DNA of 7,228 bases from contig RCNQ01000072.1 of NCBI GenBank assembly GCA_003731675.1, forward strand, positions 1 to 7,228, in the 5' to 3' direction. Below are positions 1 through 6,887 of this stretch, in pieces. The stretch's first letter is position 1. Every line of letters begins with the position of its first letter. Source of the stretch: Bacteroidetes/Chlorobi group bacterium ChocPot_Mid. GTDB lineage: Bacteria; Bacteroidota; Ignavibacteria; Kapaibacteriales; UBA2268. The translations under genes and the position numbers were made by a program. The notes below the pieces were generated by a model, which saw only the letters and a program-made list of their open reading frames with translations, was not told where the DNA came from and did not search any database.

Positions 1-784
1 CAAAATATACATTGAACCCTTTGTGAATCCTCAAAACAACTTTCTTCAACTCGCCATGGTAAACACCGAAGCGGTACTTCGACCATTCTTTAAAGTCAAA
101 TTTCTTAGCTTTGTATCTATGAGTTTCCAATGGTTCAAGTTTATCAATGTGCTGGACAGCCAAGGCAATATGATGACCATGGTATGGCACATAAGCAACG
201 CAATAAAGCGAACCGGAATAATAGAAAAAGCATCTCAGCAAAATATCAAACTTCTTTACCTTTTCTTTTCCTCCTGAACGATATTCAACCTTCACCCATT
301 GCTCTTCTGATATAAATTTAATAATCCTGCGAATCGTTGGGTCTTTTTGTGTGTAATCGTATTGACCGATATTTTGGTCCCAATACAAACTATCATACGA
401 AAAAACTTCATGTGGAGCAATTTCTTCGAGCTTGTCGGTGAGGGTTTTGATTTCCTCTTCGATTACTGTTTTGCGAAATGCCTTCAGATGTGCTTTGAGG
501 ATATGAAATGACAAAAGTTGATTCTTCTCAAAGTGTACTATAGCTTTTGGTTTGACAGCTGACTTCTCCAGTTTCCAGACATTTTGTCTGCCGTCCTTTT
601 CGGAAAAAAGCATTGGCTCGCATTCCTGCAACAAGCTCAAATCTCTTTGTACGCTTCGCACACTTGTTGTACCAAATTCATCTTCAATCATCTCATGGGC
701 TTCATCTGTTGTGAATTTCTTACCATTAAGCAATTTCTTATAAAGAAAAAGCACCCTTGCTGTTTTTACTGATTCTGTATCCAT
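1..784 (-). CDS. WYL-domain transcriptional regulator (partial, C-terminus off the left edge)
   Basis: An open minus-strand frame runs from ATG at 784-782 without a stop to the left edge, giving 261 residues. An AGGAT ribosome-binding-like site (791-795 on this strand) lies about 7-9 bases before the ATG and supports the start. Residues 5-55 look like a DeoR/HTH_11-type winged helix, with the probable recognition helix around SVRSVQRDLSLL (41-52). Residues about 150-223 read as a WYL domain; the WYL tripeptide itself is LYC (193-195). The WCX C-terminal extension begins near residue 237 (FGVYHGELKKVVLRI). Family members are usually a little over 300 residues, so roughly the last 50-80 are missing. 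WYL domains sense ligands, often nucleic acid or nucleotide, and convert them into DNA binding. The gene is divergent from the ARPP-1/protease operon, so it most likely controls that operon and itself. The target is inferred from position only. Confidence 0.88.
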   Translation of the reverse strand, partial: MDTESVKTARVLFLYKKLLNGKKFTTDEAHEMIEDEFGTTSVRSVQRDLSLLQECEPMLFSEKDGRQNVWKLEKSAVKPKAIVHFEKNQLLSFHILKAHLKAFRKTVIEEEIKTLTDKLEEIAPHEVFSYDSLYWDQNIGQYDYTQKDPTIRRIIKFISEEQWVKVEYRSGGKEKVKKFDILLRCFFYYSGSLYCVAYVPYHGHHIALAVQHIDKLEPLETHRYKAKKFDFKEWSKYRFGVYHGELKKVVLRIHKGFNVYF

Positions 785-818
785 AAAATTATCCTAAAAA
801 ATCACTATTTATTTTCCA

Positions 819-837
819 AATGACATTATCTGTCGTT
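819..837. promoter_or_regulatory. Imperfect inverted repeat, candidate WYL-regulator operator
   Basis: AATGACA, a 5-base spacer TTATC, then TGTCGTT form 7-base arms with six of seven positions matching. The repeat lies between the divergent regulator (start 784) and operon (start 899), in the only intergenic space they share. WYL regulators such as BrxR and CapW bind inverted repeats in their own promoter regions, so this is a natural operator candidate. The match is short, and chance occurrence in AT-rich DNA cannot be excluded. Confidence 0.35.
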
Positions 838-885
838 AATACTAATTTATTTGTACTAAAATAATAAAATGTTTTGGAAAAATAT

Positions 886-890
886 AGGAG
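886..890 (+). promoter_or_regulatory. Shine-Dalgarno site that decides the ARPP-1 start
   Basis: AGGAG sits 8 bases before the ATG at 899. The alternative in-frame ATG at 869 has no purine-rich site before it and would add ten residues that do not look like part of the domain. The 899 start is therefore preferred. Confidence 0.6.
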
Positions 891-898
891 AAAATGTA

Positions 899-1828
899 AT
901 GAGAACTGAAATTATTGAATTGCTCGACAACCTGCAAACATGTGAACCTGTCAGTTATAAAAATCTGACTGTATATCCACTTATTAATAAGGATAAGTCA
1001 AAAGTTACTTATGTTTCACCAGAAGGACTGCTGAAAAGTTCCTTAATAGAAATCACCGAAATTGATAAAGGTGGTTCAGTTCCCGAACTTCTGTTAAAAA
1101 ATCATTCCGATTACAAAGTCTTCTTTTGGGACGGCATAGAGCTCGTCGGTGCAAAGCAAAATCGTGTGCTGAATGTTTCGATTTTAATTAACAAACAGGC
1201 AGAAGTTATTATTCCTGTTAGCTGTGTTGAGCAAAGTCGCTGGAGTTATAAATCAAAGAATTTTATGATGTCAGATTATTCTATGCCAAACCGGATGCGT
1301 ATGAACAAACAAAGGTCTGTGGAGTTTGCTATGCGTGCAGGTATAGGTGCCCGTTCAGACCAAAGACAGGTTTGGGATGATGTTGCAAATTATTCAATGG
1401 CGGCTAATGTAGAATCTCCGACTAATGCGATGAATGATGTACTTGGTAGATTCAAATCAGAACTTGATGATTATTCTGAAAATCTGAAACCTATAGCAGG
1501 TCAGACAGGAATGATTGTTGAGGTCAACGGCAGAATAATAGGGCTGGAGTATCTTTCAAAGGAAAAGGTATTCAAAGAACTGTATGACAGAATGCTTAAA
1601 AGCTATGCCGCTGACTGTATTGTAAATAATTCACACTATAACAAGAAAATAGCAGGTTTTGAAGGAAATCCAAAGGAATATTTGAATAATCTACGCGATG
1701 TGCAATCAGAGGAATTCAAAGCTGTCGGTTTGGGCAGTGATATTCGCTTCACAAATAGAAACATAAATGGCTCAGCGATTGTTTATAGAAAAAATCTTAT
1801 TTCATTATCGGTCAGTACAATAGTGTAG
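899..1828 (+). CDS. ARPP-1 (DUF6569) family protein
   Basis: The protein has 309 residues from the ATG at 899, chosen for its AGGAG site; an ATG at 869 would give 319. The central block matches the ARPP-1 (ARG and rhodanese-phosphatase-superfamily-associated protein) signature as I know it: WDGIELVGAKQNRVLNVSIL (77-96), then IPVSCVEQSRWSY (105-117). A Q-VWDDVA segment follows (155-163), and then GQTGMIVEVNGRIIGLEYLS (201-220), which precedes a helical region. There is no signal peptide and no membrane segment, so it should be cytoplasmic. The length fits a single full-length domain. The family has no established biochemical activity that I can state; its name records genomic association with ADP-ribosylglycohydrolases and phosphatase-like domains, and conserved Q, R, E and W residues hint at ligand binding. 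It is the first gene of an operon with the AAA+/M41 protease 12 bases downstream, and could be an adaptor, sensor or substrate of that protease (inference). Confidence 0.8.
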   Translation: MRTEIIELLDNLQTCEPVSYKNLTVYPLINKDKSKVTYVSPEGLLKSSLIEITEIDKGGSVPELLLKNHSDYKVFFWDGIELVGAKQNRVLNVSILINKQAEVIIPVSCVEQSRWSYKSKNFMMSDYSMPNRMRMNKQRSVEFAMRAGIGARSDQRQVWDDVANYSMAANVESPTNAMNDVLGRFKSELDDYSENLKPIAGQTGMIVEVNGRIIGLEYLSKEKVFKELYDRMLKSYAADCIVNNSHYNKKIAGFEGNPKEYLNNLRDVQSEEFKAVGLGSDIRFTNRNINGSAIVYRKNLISLSVSTIV

Positions 1829-1840
1829 GGGAGAGTAGCT

Positions 1841-3898
1841 ATGAAAATAACAAATAAACAGAAAGCTGACATCGAATTGAAAGCAAATCAACTATTAAAA
1901 GTTAAAGAGGAATTAAAAAAGGAATTCTTTGGGATTGATGAAATCATCGACCAGATAGTTGATTCAATAGAAGCATGGTATCTTTTTCCGGATTCATGTT
2001 TTAAGCCATGTATTATCAATCTCTGGGGCATGACCGGTTGTGGAAAAACAGCAGTAGTTAAAAAAATTGTAGAGTTATTGAATTACAGACAATATTTTAT
2101 TAATTTTGATATGGGAGAATTTGCAGCAAAGAGTTATAATTCTTTTAACAATTATTTTGACGAAGACGCAAAGCATCTCGATGAGAAACCCGTGATTATT
2201 TGCCTTGATGAATTTCAGCACATAAGGACAATAGATGAAAATGGTACAGAGAAAGACCAATATGACAATCGAAAAGTTTGGGAGTTAATTGATACAGGAT
2301 ATCTTGAATATTATAACCATAGCAGATATGGGTTTTGTGAAGGTATAAATCAATTAAAAATTTACTTGAATACAATGTTAAACAGAAATATAGAAGTTGT
2401 CAATGGAATAGTTACTAAAGGAGAAGATGAGTTCATTAAATTTCTGGAAGAAGGCAGAGAAAAATATAATTTCAGAAATGATTATTATTGGAAAGCAAAG
2501 GAGAACAAGAGAGATAAAAAACCTGTATATTTTATTCCAAGAACTTATTATTCGGATTTTTTTGATTTGGTATCTTCGGAATTCAAAGATTTTTTTGAAT
2601 TTGAGGGATACATTTTAAGTCTTAATGGAAAAGAATCTATTAAATTTCTAAATAAAATTATTAAGTTAAAAGAGCTCCCTAAAAGTTTGAATTTGAGAAA
2701 ATCTTTGATATTTATTGTTGGTAATTTGGATGAAGCTTATGTTATGAGTCATGATATGGATCCTGACGAAAATCCAGATGTTTTACATGAATTCTCTTCA
2801 AAAATAACTTTAACTAATATTAAAAAAGTGCTGAGGGCAAGGTTCAGGCAGGAACAAATTGCAAGATTAGGAAATAACCATATAATTTATCCTGCTTTTA
2901 ATTCTGCTACATTTAAGGCAATAATACAACATAAGCTGAATAAGTTTTCTTTGTTAGTCAAGGAAAAATATGATATAGATTTAGAGTTCGATTCTTCAGT
3001 GAACGAAATAATTTTCAAAGAAGGAGTTTTCCCGACACTCGGAGCAAGACCTGTCTTCACAACAATAAACTTATTGATTGAATCTAATTTTACTAAAATA
3101 ATCGGAGATATATTTAAACTTAAGATTGATGTTGAAAAAATTATCTGGATGTATACCGACAGTAAATTCATAATTGAATTATTGAGTAAAGATAACATTA
3201 AAATTCATACGTTATGTTACGATGTACATCTTCGTTTGGATAATTTACGTATATCTACAAATGATGACAAACAGGCATTAATCGCGGTACACGAGTCAGG
3301 TCATGCTATTGTATCGAGTTTGAGGACCCGAATTTTACCAAGAGAAATCATATCTGTTTCAGCGGATTCTGAAATCGGTGGCAAAAGTGTAGGGGATTTA
3401 CCTTTTAATAATTTACCAACGAAAGAAACATTTCTTTTCTGCATTGAATCGTTATTGTCAGGGTATGTAGCTGAAAGATTGATATTCGGTGAAAATAATA
3501 CTACTGCTGGAGTAAACAATGATATAAAAAGAGCTACCGAATTAGCTTCAGAAATGATTCAACAGTATGGTATGGGCAAAAACCGATTTAGAATTGGTGT
3601 CAATTATTCAGGAGAGAGTGATATTGTAACCATGAATAAAAGCCATCAAGAAGAAGTTAAGTCAATATTAATTACCTGCGAAAAGACAGCAGAGGAAATA
3701 CTTCAGAAAAATAAAGTTCTACTACTCAAAATGGCTGAATACTTATCAACACACACTAAAATTGAAAGAGCAGGAATAAAGGAATTGTTCATGAAATATG
3801 CAGATGAGGAATGGGCGAGGAGAGGTGAATTCATAACGAAAGAAGAGTTCTATGGATTTAAGAAGATGTTGAGTGAACAATTGAGTATGTTGAATTAA
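1841..3898 (+). CDS. Soluble Clp-type AAA+ ATPase fused to an FtsH-type M41 zinc metallopeptidase
   Basis: The protein has 685 residues. A GGGGAGAG purine run at 1828-1835 overlaps the last base of the upstream stop codon and precedes the ATG at 1841, so the two genes are probably cotranscribed. AAA+ module: Walker A GMTGCGKT (63-70), Walker B VIICLDEF (118-125, catalytic E124), sensor-1 N295 in FIVGNLDE, a likely arginine finger R342 in FRQEQIARLG, and sensor 2 GARP (401-404). The last two look like ClpB/ClpX rather than FtsH. Between Walker B and sensor 1 lie about 170 residues, far more than usual. The peptidase module starts near 475: zinc motif HESGH (484-488, catalytic E485), then GYVAERLIFGENNT and NNDIKRAT, with D561 as the probable third zinc ligand. 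The helical M41 C-terminus follows (600-660). No FtsH-like N-terminal transmembrane helices are present. It should be an ATP-driven processive cytosolic protease. Its substrate is unknown; the adjacent ARPP-1 protein is a candidate partner. Confidence 0.88.
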   Translation: MKITNKQKADIELKANQLLKVKEELKKEFFGIDEIIDQIVDSIEAWYLFPDSCFKPCIINLWGMTGCGKTAVVKKIVELLNYRQYFINFDMGEFAAKSYNSFNNYFDEDAKHLDEKPVIICLDEFQHIRTIDENGTEKDQYDNRKVWELIDTGYLEYYNHSRYGFCEGINQLKIYLNTMLNRNIEVVNGIVTKGEDEFIKFLEEGREKYNFRNDYYWKAKENKRDKKPVYFIPRTYYSDFFDLVSSEFKDFFEFEGYILSLNGKESIKFLNKIIKLKELPKSLNLRKSLIFIVGNLDEAYVMSHDMDPDENPDVLHEFSSKITLTNIKKVLRARFRQEQIARLGNNHIIYPAFNSATFKAIIQHKLNKFSLLVKEKYDIDLEFDSSVNEIIFKEGVFPTLGARPVFTTINLLIESNFTKIIGDIFKLKIDVEKIIWMYTDSKFIIELLSKDNIKIHTLCYDVHLRLDNLRISTNDDKQALIAVHESGHAIVSSLRTRILPREIISVSADSEIGGKSVGDLPFNNLPTKETFLFCIESLLSGYVAERLIFGENNTTAGVNNDIKRATELASEMIQQYGMGKNRFRIGVNYSGESDIVTMNKSHQEEVKSILITCEKTAEEILQKNKVLLLKMAEYLSTHTKIERAGIKELFMKYADEEWARRGEFITKEEFYGFKKMLSEQLSMLN

Positions 3899-3934
3899 TA
3901 TTAGGAAAAAAGATAGAAATTAAATATATAATTG
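3899..3934. other. Short convergent intergenic gap
   Basis: The protease gene (plus strand) and the Rhs fragment (minus strand) converge here with 36 bases between stop codons. An A/T-only 7-base inverted repeat (AAATTAA at 3917-3923, TTAATTT at 3935-3941) is too weak to call a terminator. No other signal is visible. Confidence 0.5.
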
Positions 3935-5434
3935 TTAATTTGGAAAAATAAAGTGGAGTTTTATAAAATTATGGAGGAAAAAATATGAATTCGAAATTTT
4001 ATTTTGTATATCATCTCTTGTAATCGCTCCCGATTGCGTCATTCCTTCATCATATCTTACGCTAACTAAAGTGAATGAGAATGTACCTGCAAACCATGAC
4101 ATTTGAAGAAAAGAAAAAGTTTGAATTATACCATTTGCAGAATTATAATTACTAATTCTATTCAGCATAAATCGGTCTATAGGATTCCCATTTTCATCAA
4201 CTATTTTCCAGGATGTAAATAACATTAATACCCCTCCATTTAATCCAATAATTCCACTAGTTGGATTTCCACCATTGAGAGTATTGCAATTTATTACATA
4301 ACCAAGATGAACTAAATCCTTATAAGCTAACACCCTCTCCTTCTTCTCCTCCTCCGGTGCCAGTCCCGACGGGTCTTTGAATTGTATCGGACTGTTGTAG
4401 GCGTATTGGTATGGAGTTTGATTCGGGAATGCTTCAAAGAACGGGTCAACAGACAGAAAACGACCGGTTTCGCTGTCGTAGTTTCTTGCTCCAAACGAGA
4501 AATAATTGTTTTCATAGTCTCTTTCTCTGCCATTATAACCTAGCCTCAACTCTTTGCCAGATGTCGTGTTCAATGTATCACCAAATGGTTTGTAATCATA
4601 ACTGCTCATTGTTTTTGTGCTGTCTGATACCTTTAGAGTCAAAACTGCCCTCACATTTCCGAGATGGTCTGTTATCTGGTAATCTTTTGTTGTTCCGTTT
4701 ATACCGTTCAGGTTGTAAGAAAGTTCACCGCCATTTGTCAGGTATTGCGAAGGATACATCAAAACTCTGCGACCGGATTCCATAGGTTTTGGGTCAGCAG
4801 TTTGTACACCATGATAAACAGCAAGCTGTTCACCACCCGCACCTTGAAGATAGTAAACCCAAGGATGCAAATAGGTACAACTGTCACCGTGAGGTGAGAA
4901 GTAAAGCCGTTTTTGCTCCCTTGTACCAAAGGGGCTGTAGCGGTATCGCCAATCCCATTTTGCAGTGTCCCGAGTCATCACACCTGTTGCACCTCCACAA
5001 TTTACATTACTGAATTCATTTTGAATGTTAAATTTAAGGAATTTTTTCATAAAACCGCCGGGTGTAAAGAAAAATTGTTCTTTGCGGACATCAACCCAAC
5101 TGTTACCGATTGAGTCTTGCTTTAGTATTTGAGAAACAGAGCCATAACCATTGTAAGTATAATCAGTTTTATGGATATTGTCAAAACCGAAACTTGTAAG
5201 TCTGTTCGGAATGCCAGTTGCATTATATTGATAGTAAACTGAGTCCACACCATTATTAGTCCACAATCGGTTGCCGATATTATCAGACCAATTACCAAAA
5301 TATCCTTTGCTGAGACCAGCCGTTGCCTCTGCAACACCTTCTAAAATACCAATCAATAAAACTGAAAAACCAATGTTTCTCAAATAAACCGGTATAATTG
5401 GATATAGCATTTCACTCGCTATGTCGGCAAACAT
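3935..5434 (-). pseudogene. Chimeric frame: MFS-transporter N-terminus joined to an Rhs/YD-repeat C-terminal fragment
   Basis: This is a 499-residue frame from the first ATG at 5434. Residues 1-50 are hydrophobic and read as an MFS transporter N-terminus (FADIASEMLYPIIPVYL, then EGVAEATAGLSKGYFGNWSD). From about 51-56 (DNIGNR) the sequence becomes an Rhs protein: YD-like segments, then the Rhs core with DHLGNVRAVLT (257-267), YKPFGD (281-286), YNGRERDYENNYFSFGARNY (300-319) and GRFLSVDPF through DPSGL (324-358). Residues 359-499 form a variable tail with no toxin motif that I recognise. Complete Rhs proteins usually exceed 1,000 residues and carry a signal or secretion region; here only about 440 remain, behind an unrelated membrane segment. 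It is most likely a recombination remnant, or an assembly join. If translated, it would be a short membrane-anchored Rhs core. No ribosome-binding site precedes the ATG. Confidence 0.8.
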
Positions 5435-5503
5435 GCTAACAAAAGAAAGAATCCAAACAGCTTTAGTAATATTTTTTTGTTTACTCGTTGTTTTATCTTT
5501 TAT
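5267..5503 (-). pseudogene. MFS transporter N-terminal remnant without a canonical start codon
   Basis: The MFS-like reading extends upstream of the ATG at 5434: the preceding codons give NITKAVWILSFVS, typical of the start of this transporter type. The frame stays open for 23 codons back to TAG at 5504-5506 and contains no ATG, GTG or TTG. The true start codon therefore seems lost, or initiation is non-canonical. Downstream, similarity ends at MFS motif A (G-x-x-x-D-x-x-G-x-R: G47, D51, G54, R56 counted from 5434), where Rhs sequence begins. Only the first one to two transmembrane helices are retained of the usual twelve, so transport function is not possible. Confidence 0.65.
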
Positions 5504-5539
5504 CTATTATTTGACAATTCTTAAACGCTTTCTTTCCTG

Positions 5540-5547
5540 CAAAATTA
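5540..5547 (-). promoter_or_regulatory. Bacteroidota-type -7 promoter element (TAATTTTG)
   Basis: Read on the minus strand, TAATTTTG matches the Bacteroidota -7 consensus TAnnTTTG exactly. A TTG about 22 bases upstream could serve as the -33 element, although the spacing is slightly long. It lies just after the terminator-like hairpin of the upstream lipoprotein gene and about 35 bases before the MFS-like reading begins, so it would be the promoter of the original transporter gene. Confidence 0.4.
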
Positions 5548-5560
5548 CGATATTTCAAAA

Positions 5561-5622
5561 GAAAAAAAGCAAGATTCTCAAGAATTATTCTATTATTCTT
5601 GAGATTCTTTGGAGGAATCTTG
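5561..5622 (-). terminator. Rho-independent-type terminator after the lipoprotein gene
   Basis: A perfect 10-base inverted repeat (TCTCAAGAAT at 5576-5585, ATTCTTGAGA at 5595-5604, 9-base loop) is enclosed by an 8-base outer pair (CAAGATTC at 5570-5577, GAATCTTG at 5615-5622). The pairs overlap by two bases, so the inner stem shortens to eight when both form. On the minus strand the structure is followed by a run of seven T (5562-5568). It begins about 18 bases after the lipoprotein stop codon. Confidence 0.65.
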
Positions 5623-5639
5623 AGTTATTATTGAATTCT

Positions 5640-6887
5640 TTATTTAATATTTCTTACTAATCTTACATAATTCAATACTCTTTCTTCACCTTCGCCACTT
5701 CCTATTACCTTTTTGTCAAATCTTATTGCACCGGCACCGTGAAGGTTTTCTCCGTTTCCATCTTCTGCCTGTCCAAAAGCCACATACCATGCAGAAAGAT
5801 AAGAACCATTTGCTGATGAAATAGCCGATGTACTTGTCCAGTAATAGGGATAGTCGGCCTTTCCACCATCGTTTAGAATACCGGTACAACTGAATAGTGC
5901 ATTGATTGCCGGGCCGACATTGGCAGCGTTTGTTGCATAGGGCGAACGTGTGTAATCTACAAGACTTTGAAGTTCCTTTGTATTGGGAAGGCGCCAATCG
6001 TTATGACCAAGATAATTTGCGTTGTTTTGAGTTTGAGCATAAGCCAGTGCGTGTTCCCAATCCATTCCCGAACCGTTGTCGGTTTGTTGCCACATTAAGC
6101 CGGTAGCTAAATCGGAAATAGTACCATCGTTGTTGTTTTGAAATAAATTGACGCCATACGAAAGATTGCCGCGTACACAACGAACAAAGTGTTTGGGTCC
6201 GACACTGATACTATATGCTTTAATATGTCCGGTGCCAAAATTTACACCAAAGGCAAGTTCTGCTCCGGGCGTTTCCCCGTTTACATTGCCCATTACTCCG
6301 GTATATTTGTCGCTACTCCAGAATATTGCATGACTAAGGTCTTGTTCATCAGTATATTTAATGTCAAAATATGCTGTATCAATATAAGGCCATCCGACAC
6401 TTGCATTCCATAAAGAGTATAGCTCCTTGATAGTAGGCACGCGCCAGTCGTTATAGCCGCCATAGTTTTGTTTGTTCAGATTGTCAACTAAAGTTTGAGT
6501 TTCTGCCCAGTAATACATACCACCTGAAGTTGGTTTTTCATAGCTTTTCTGCCATGTCAATCCGGTAACTTCGTCTTTTACCGTAAGTCCATCACTGCTT
6601 TTGGTATAAACAGGCGCTGTATGAGTAAACTGAGCATCTTGTCCATAAAATGCGTCATTAGTTGCAGAAGCACTGATAAGGTTTCCAGTGGCATCCCAAA
6701 TTCCGGTTTGACTTGTGCCGACTAGCGGATAGCAACCTGCGTAAGCCGCTTCACGAGGAACAATTTTTAAAACAACATTATCAGTTGATGTTGATGTTGA
6801 ATTATCTTTGCAAGCAAAAACTAAAAATAGTAATGCTGAGAATACAACAACTTTTGCTGTTTTTTTTAAAATATCGGTATTCTTCAT
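5640..6887 (-). CDS. Lipoprotein with two DUF1566/Lcl_C domains
   Basis: The protein has 415 residues. The N-terminus is a lipoprotein signal: KK charges at 8-9, a hydrophobic core VVVFSALLFLVF, and a lipobox ending at C26 (VFAC). It should be exported and lipid-anchored, probably in the outer membrane. A Ser/Thr/Asp-rich linker follows. Two tandem DUF1566 (Lcl_C-like) domains cover about 100-240 and 253-413. Each has the family marks: DxxTGLxWQ (106-113; 259-267), a GxNDWRxPxxKEL segment (144-156; 294-306), a YWT/FWS segment (189-192; 349-352) and a terminal VRxVR (235-239; 408-412). The domain is named after the C-terminal part of the Legionella collagen-like adhesin and occurs in secreted and surface proteins, so a binding or adhesion role is plausible, but the ligand is unknown. 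The protein looks complete. The gene is monocistronic, with a hairpin terminator after its stop codon, and no strong ribosome-binding site precedes the ATG, which is common in Bacteroidota. Confidence 0.85.
   Translation of the reverse strand: MKNTDILKKTAKVVVFSALLFLVFACKDNSTSTSTDNVVLKIVPREAAYAGCYPLVGTSQTGIWDATGNLISASATNDAFYGQDAQFTHTAPVYTKSSDGLTVKDEVTGLTWQKSYEKPTSGGMYYWAETQTLVDNLNKQNYGGYNDWRVPTIKELYSLWNASVGWPYIDTAYFDIKYTDEQDLSHAIFWSSDKYTGVMGNVNGETPGAELAFGVNFGTGHIKAYSISVGPKHFVRCVRGNLSYGVNLFQNNNDGTISDLATGLMWQQTDNGSGMDWEHALAYAQTQNNANYLGHNDWRLPNTKELQSLVDYTRSPYATNAANVGPAINALFSCTGILNDGGKADYPYYWTSTSAISSANGSYLSAWYVAFGQAEDGNGENLHGAGAIRFDKKVIGSGEGEERVLNYVRLVRNIK

Noticed and set aside
23..315. Plus-strand open frames over the left end
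   Set aside because: They are antisense to the WYL regulator, which has recognisable domains throughout; their products resemble nothing.
846..853. TTTATTTG as a -7 promoter element for the ARPP-1 operon
   Set aside because: It misses the second consensus position of TAnnTTTG and no convincing -33 element is found at the right distance; too weak to list.
869..898. Earlier ATG at 869 as the ARPP-1 start
   Set aside because: No ribosome-binding site precedes it, while AGGAG is well placed for the ATG at 899, and the ten extra residues do not look like part of the domain.
2887..3519. Minus-strand open frames within the protease gene
   Set aside because: They oppose conserved AAA+ and M41 motifs and are shadows of that gene.
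1841..3898. Calling the protease simply FtsH
   Set aside because: Only the peptidase half matches FtsH. The membrane helices are absent and the ATPase has Clp-like arginine-finger and sensor-2 segments.
3917..3941. AAATTAA/TTAATTT inverted repeat as a terminator for the protease operon
   Set aside because: The stem is seven A/T pairs only, has no T-run after it and overlaps the Rhs stop codon.
4411..5113. Plus-strand open frames opposite the Rhs core as a possible immunity gene
   Set aside because: They overlap the conserved Rhs core on the other strand, lack ribosome-binding sites and have Cys/His-rich shadow-like composition.
5421..5660. Plus-strand 79-codon frame
   Set aside because: It crosses the MFS remnant, promoter-like element and terminator hairpin on the other strand; its product is low-complexity sequence read from AT-rich DNA.
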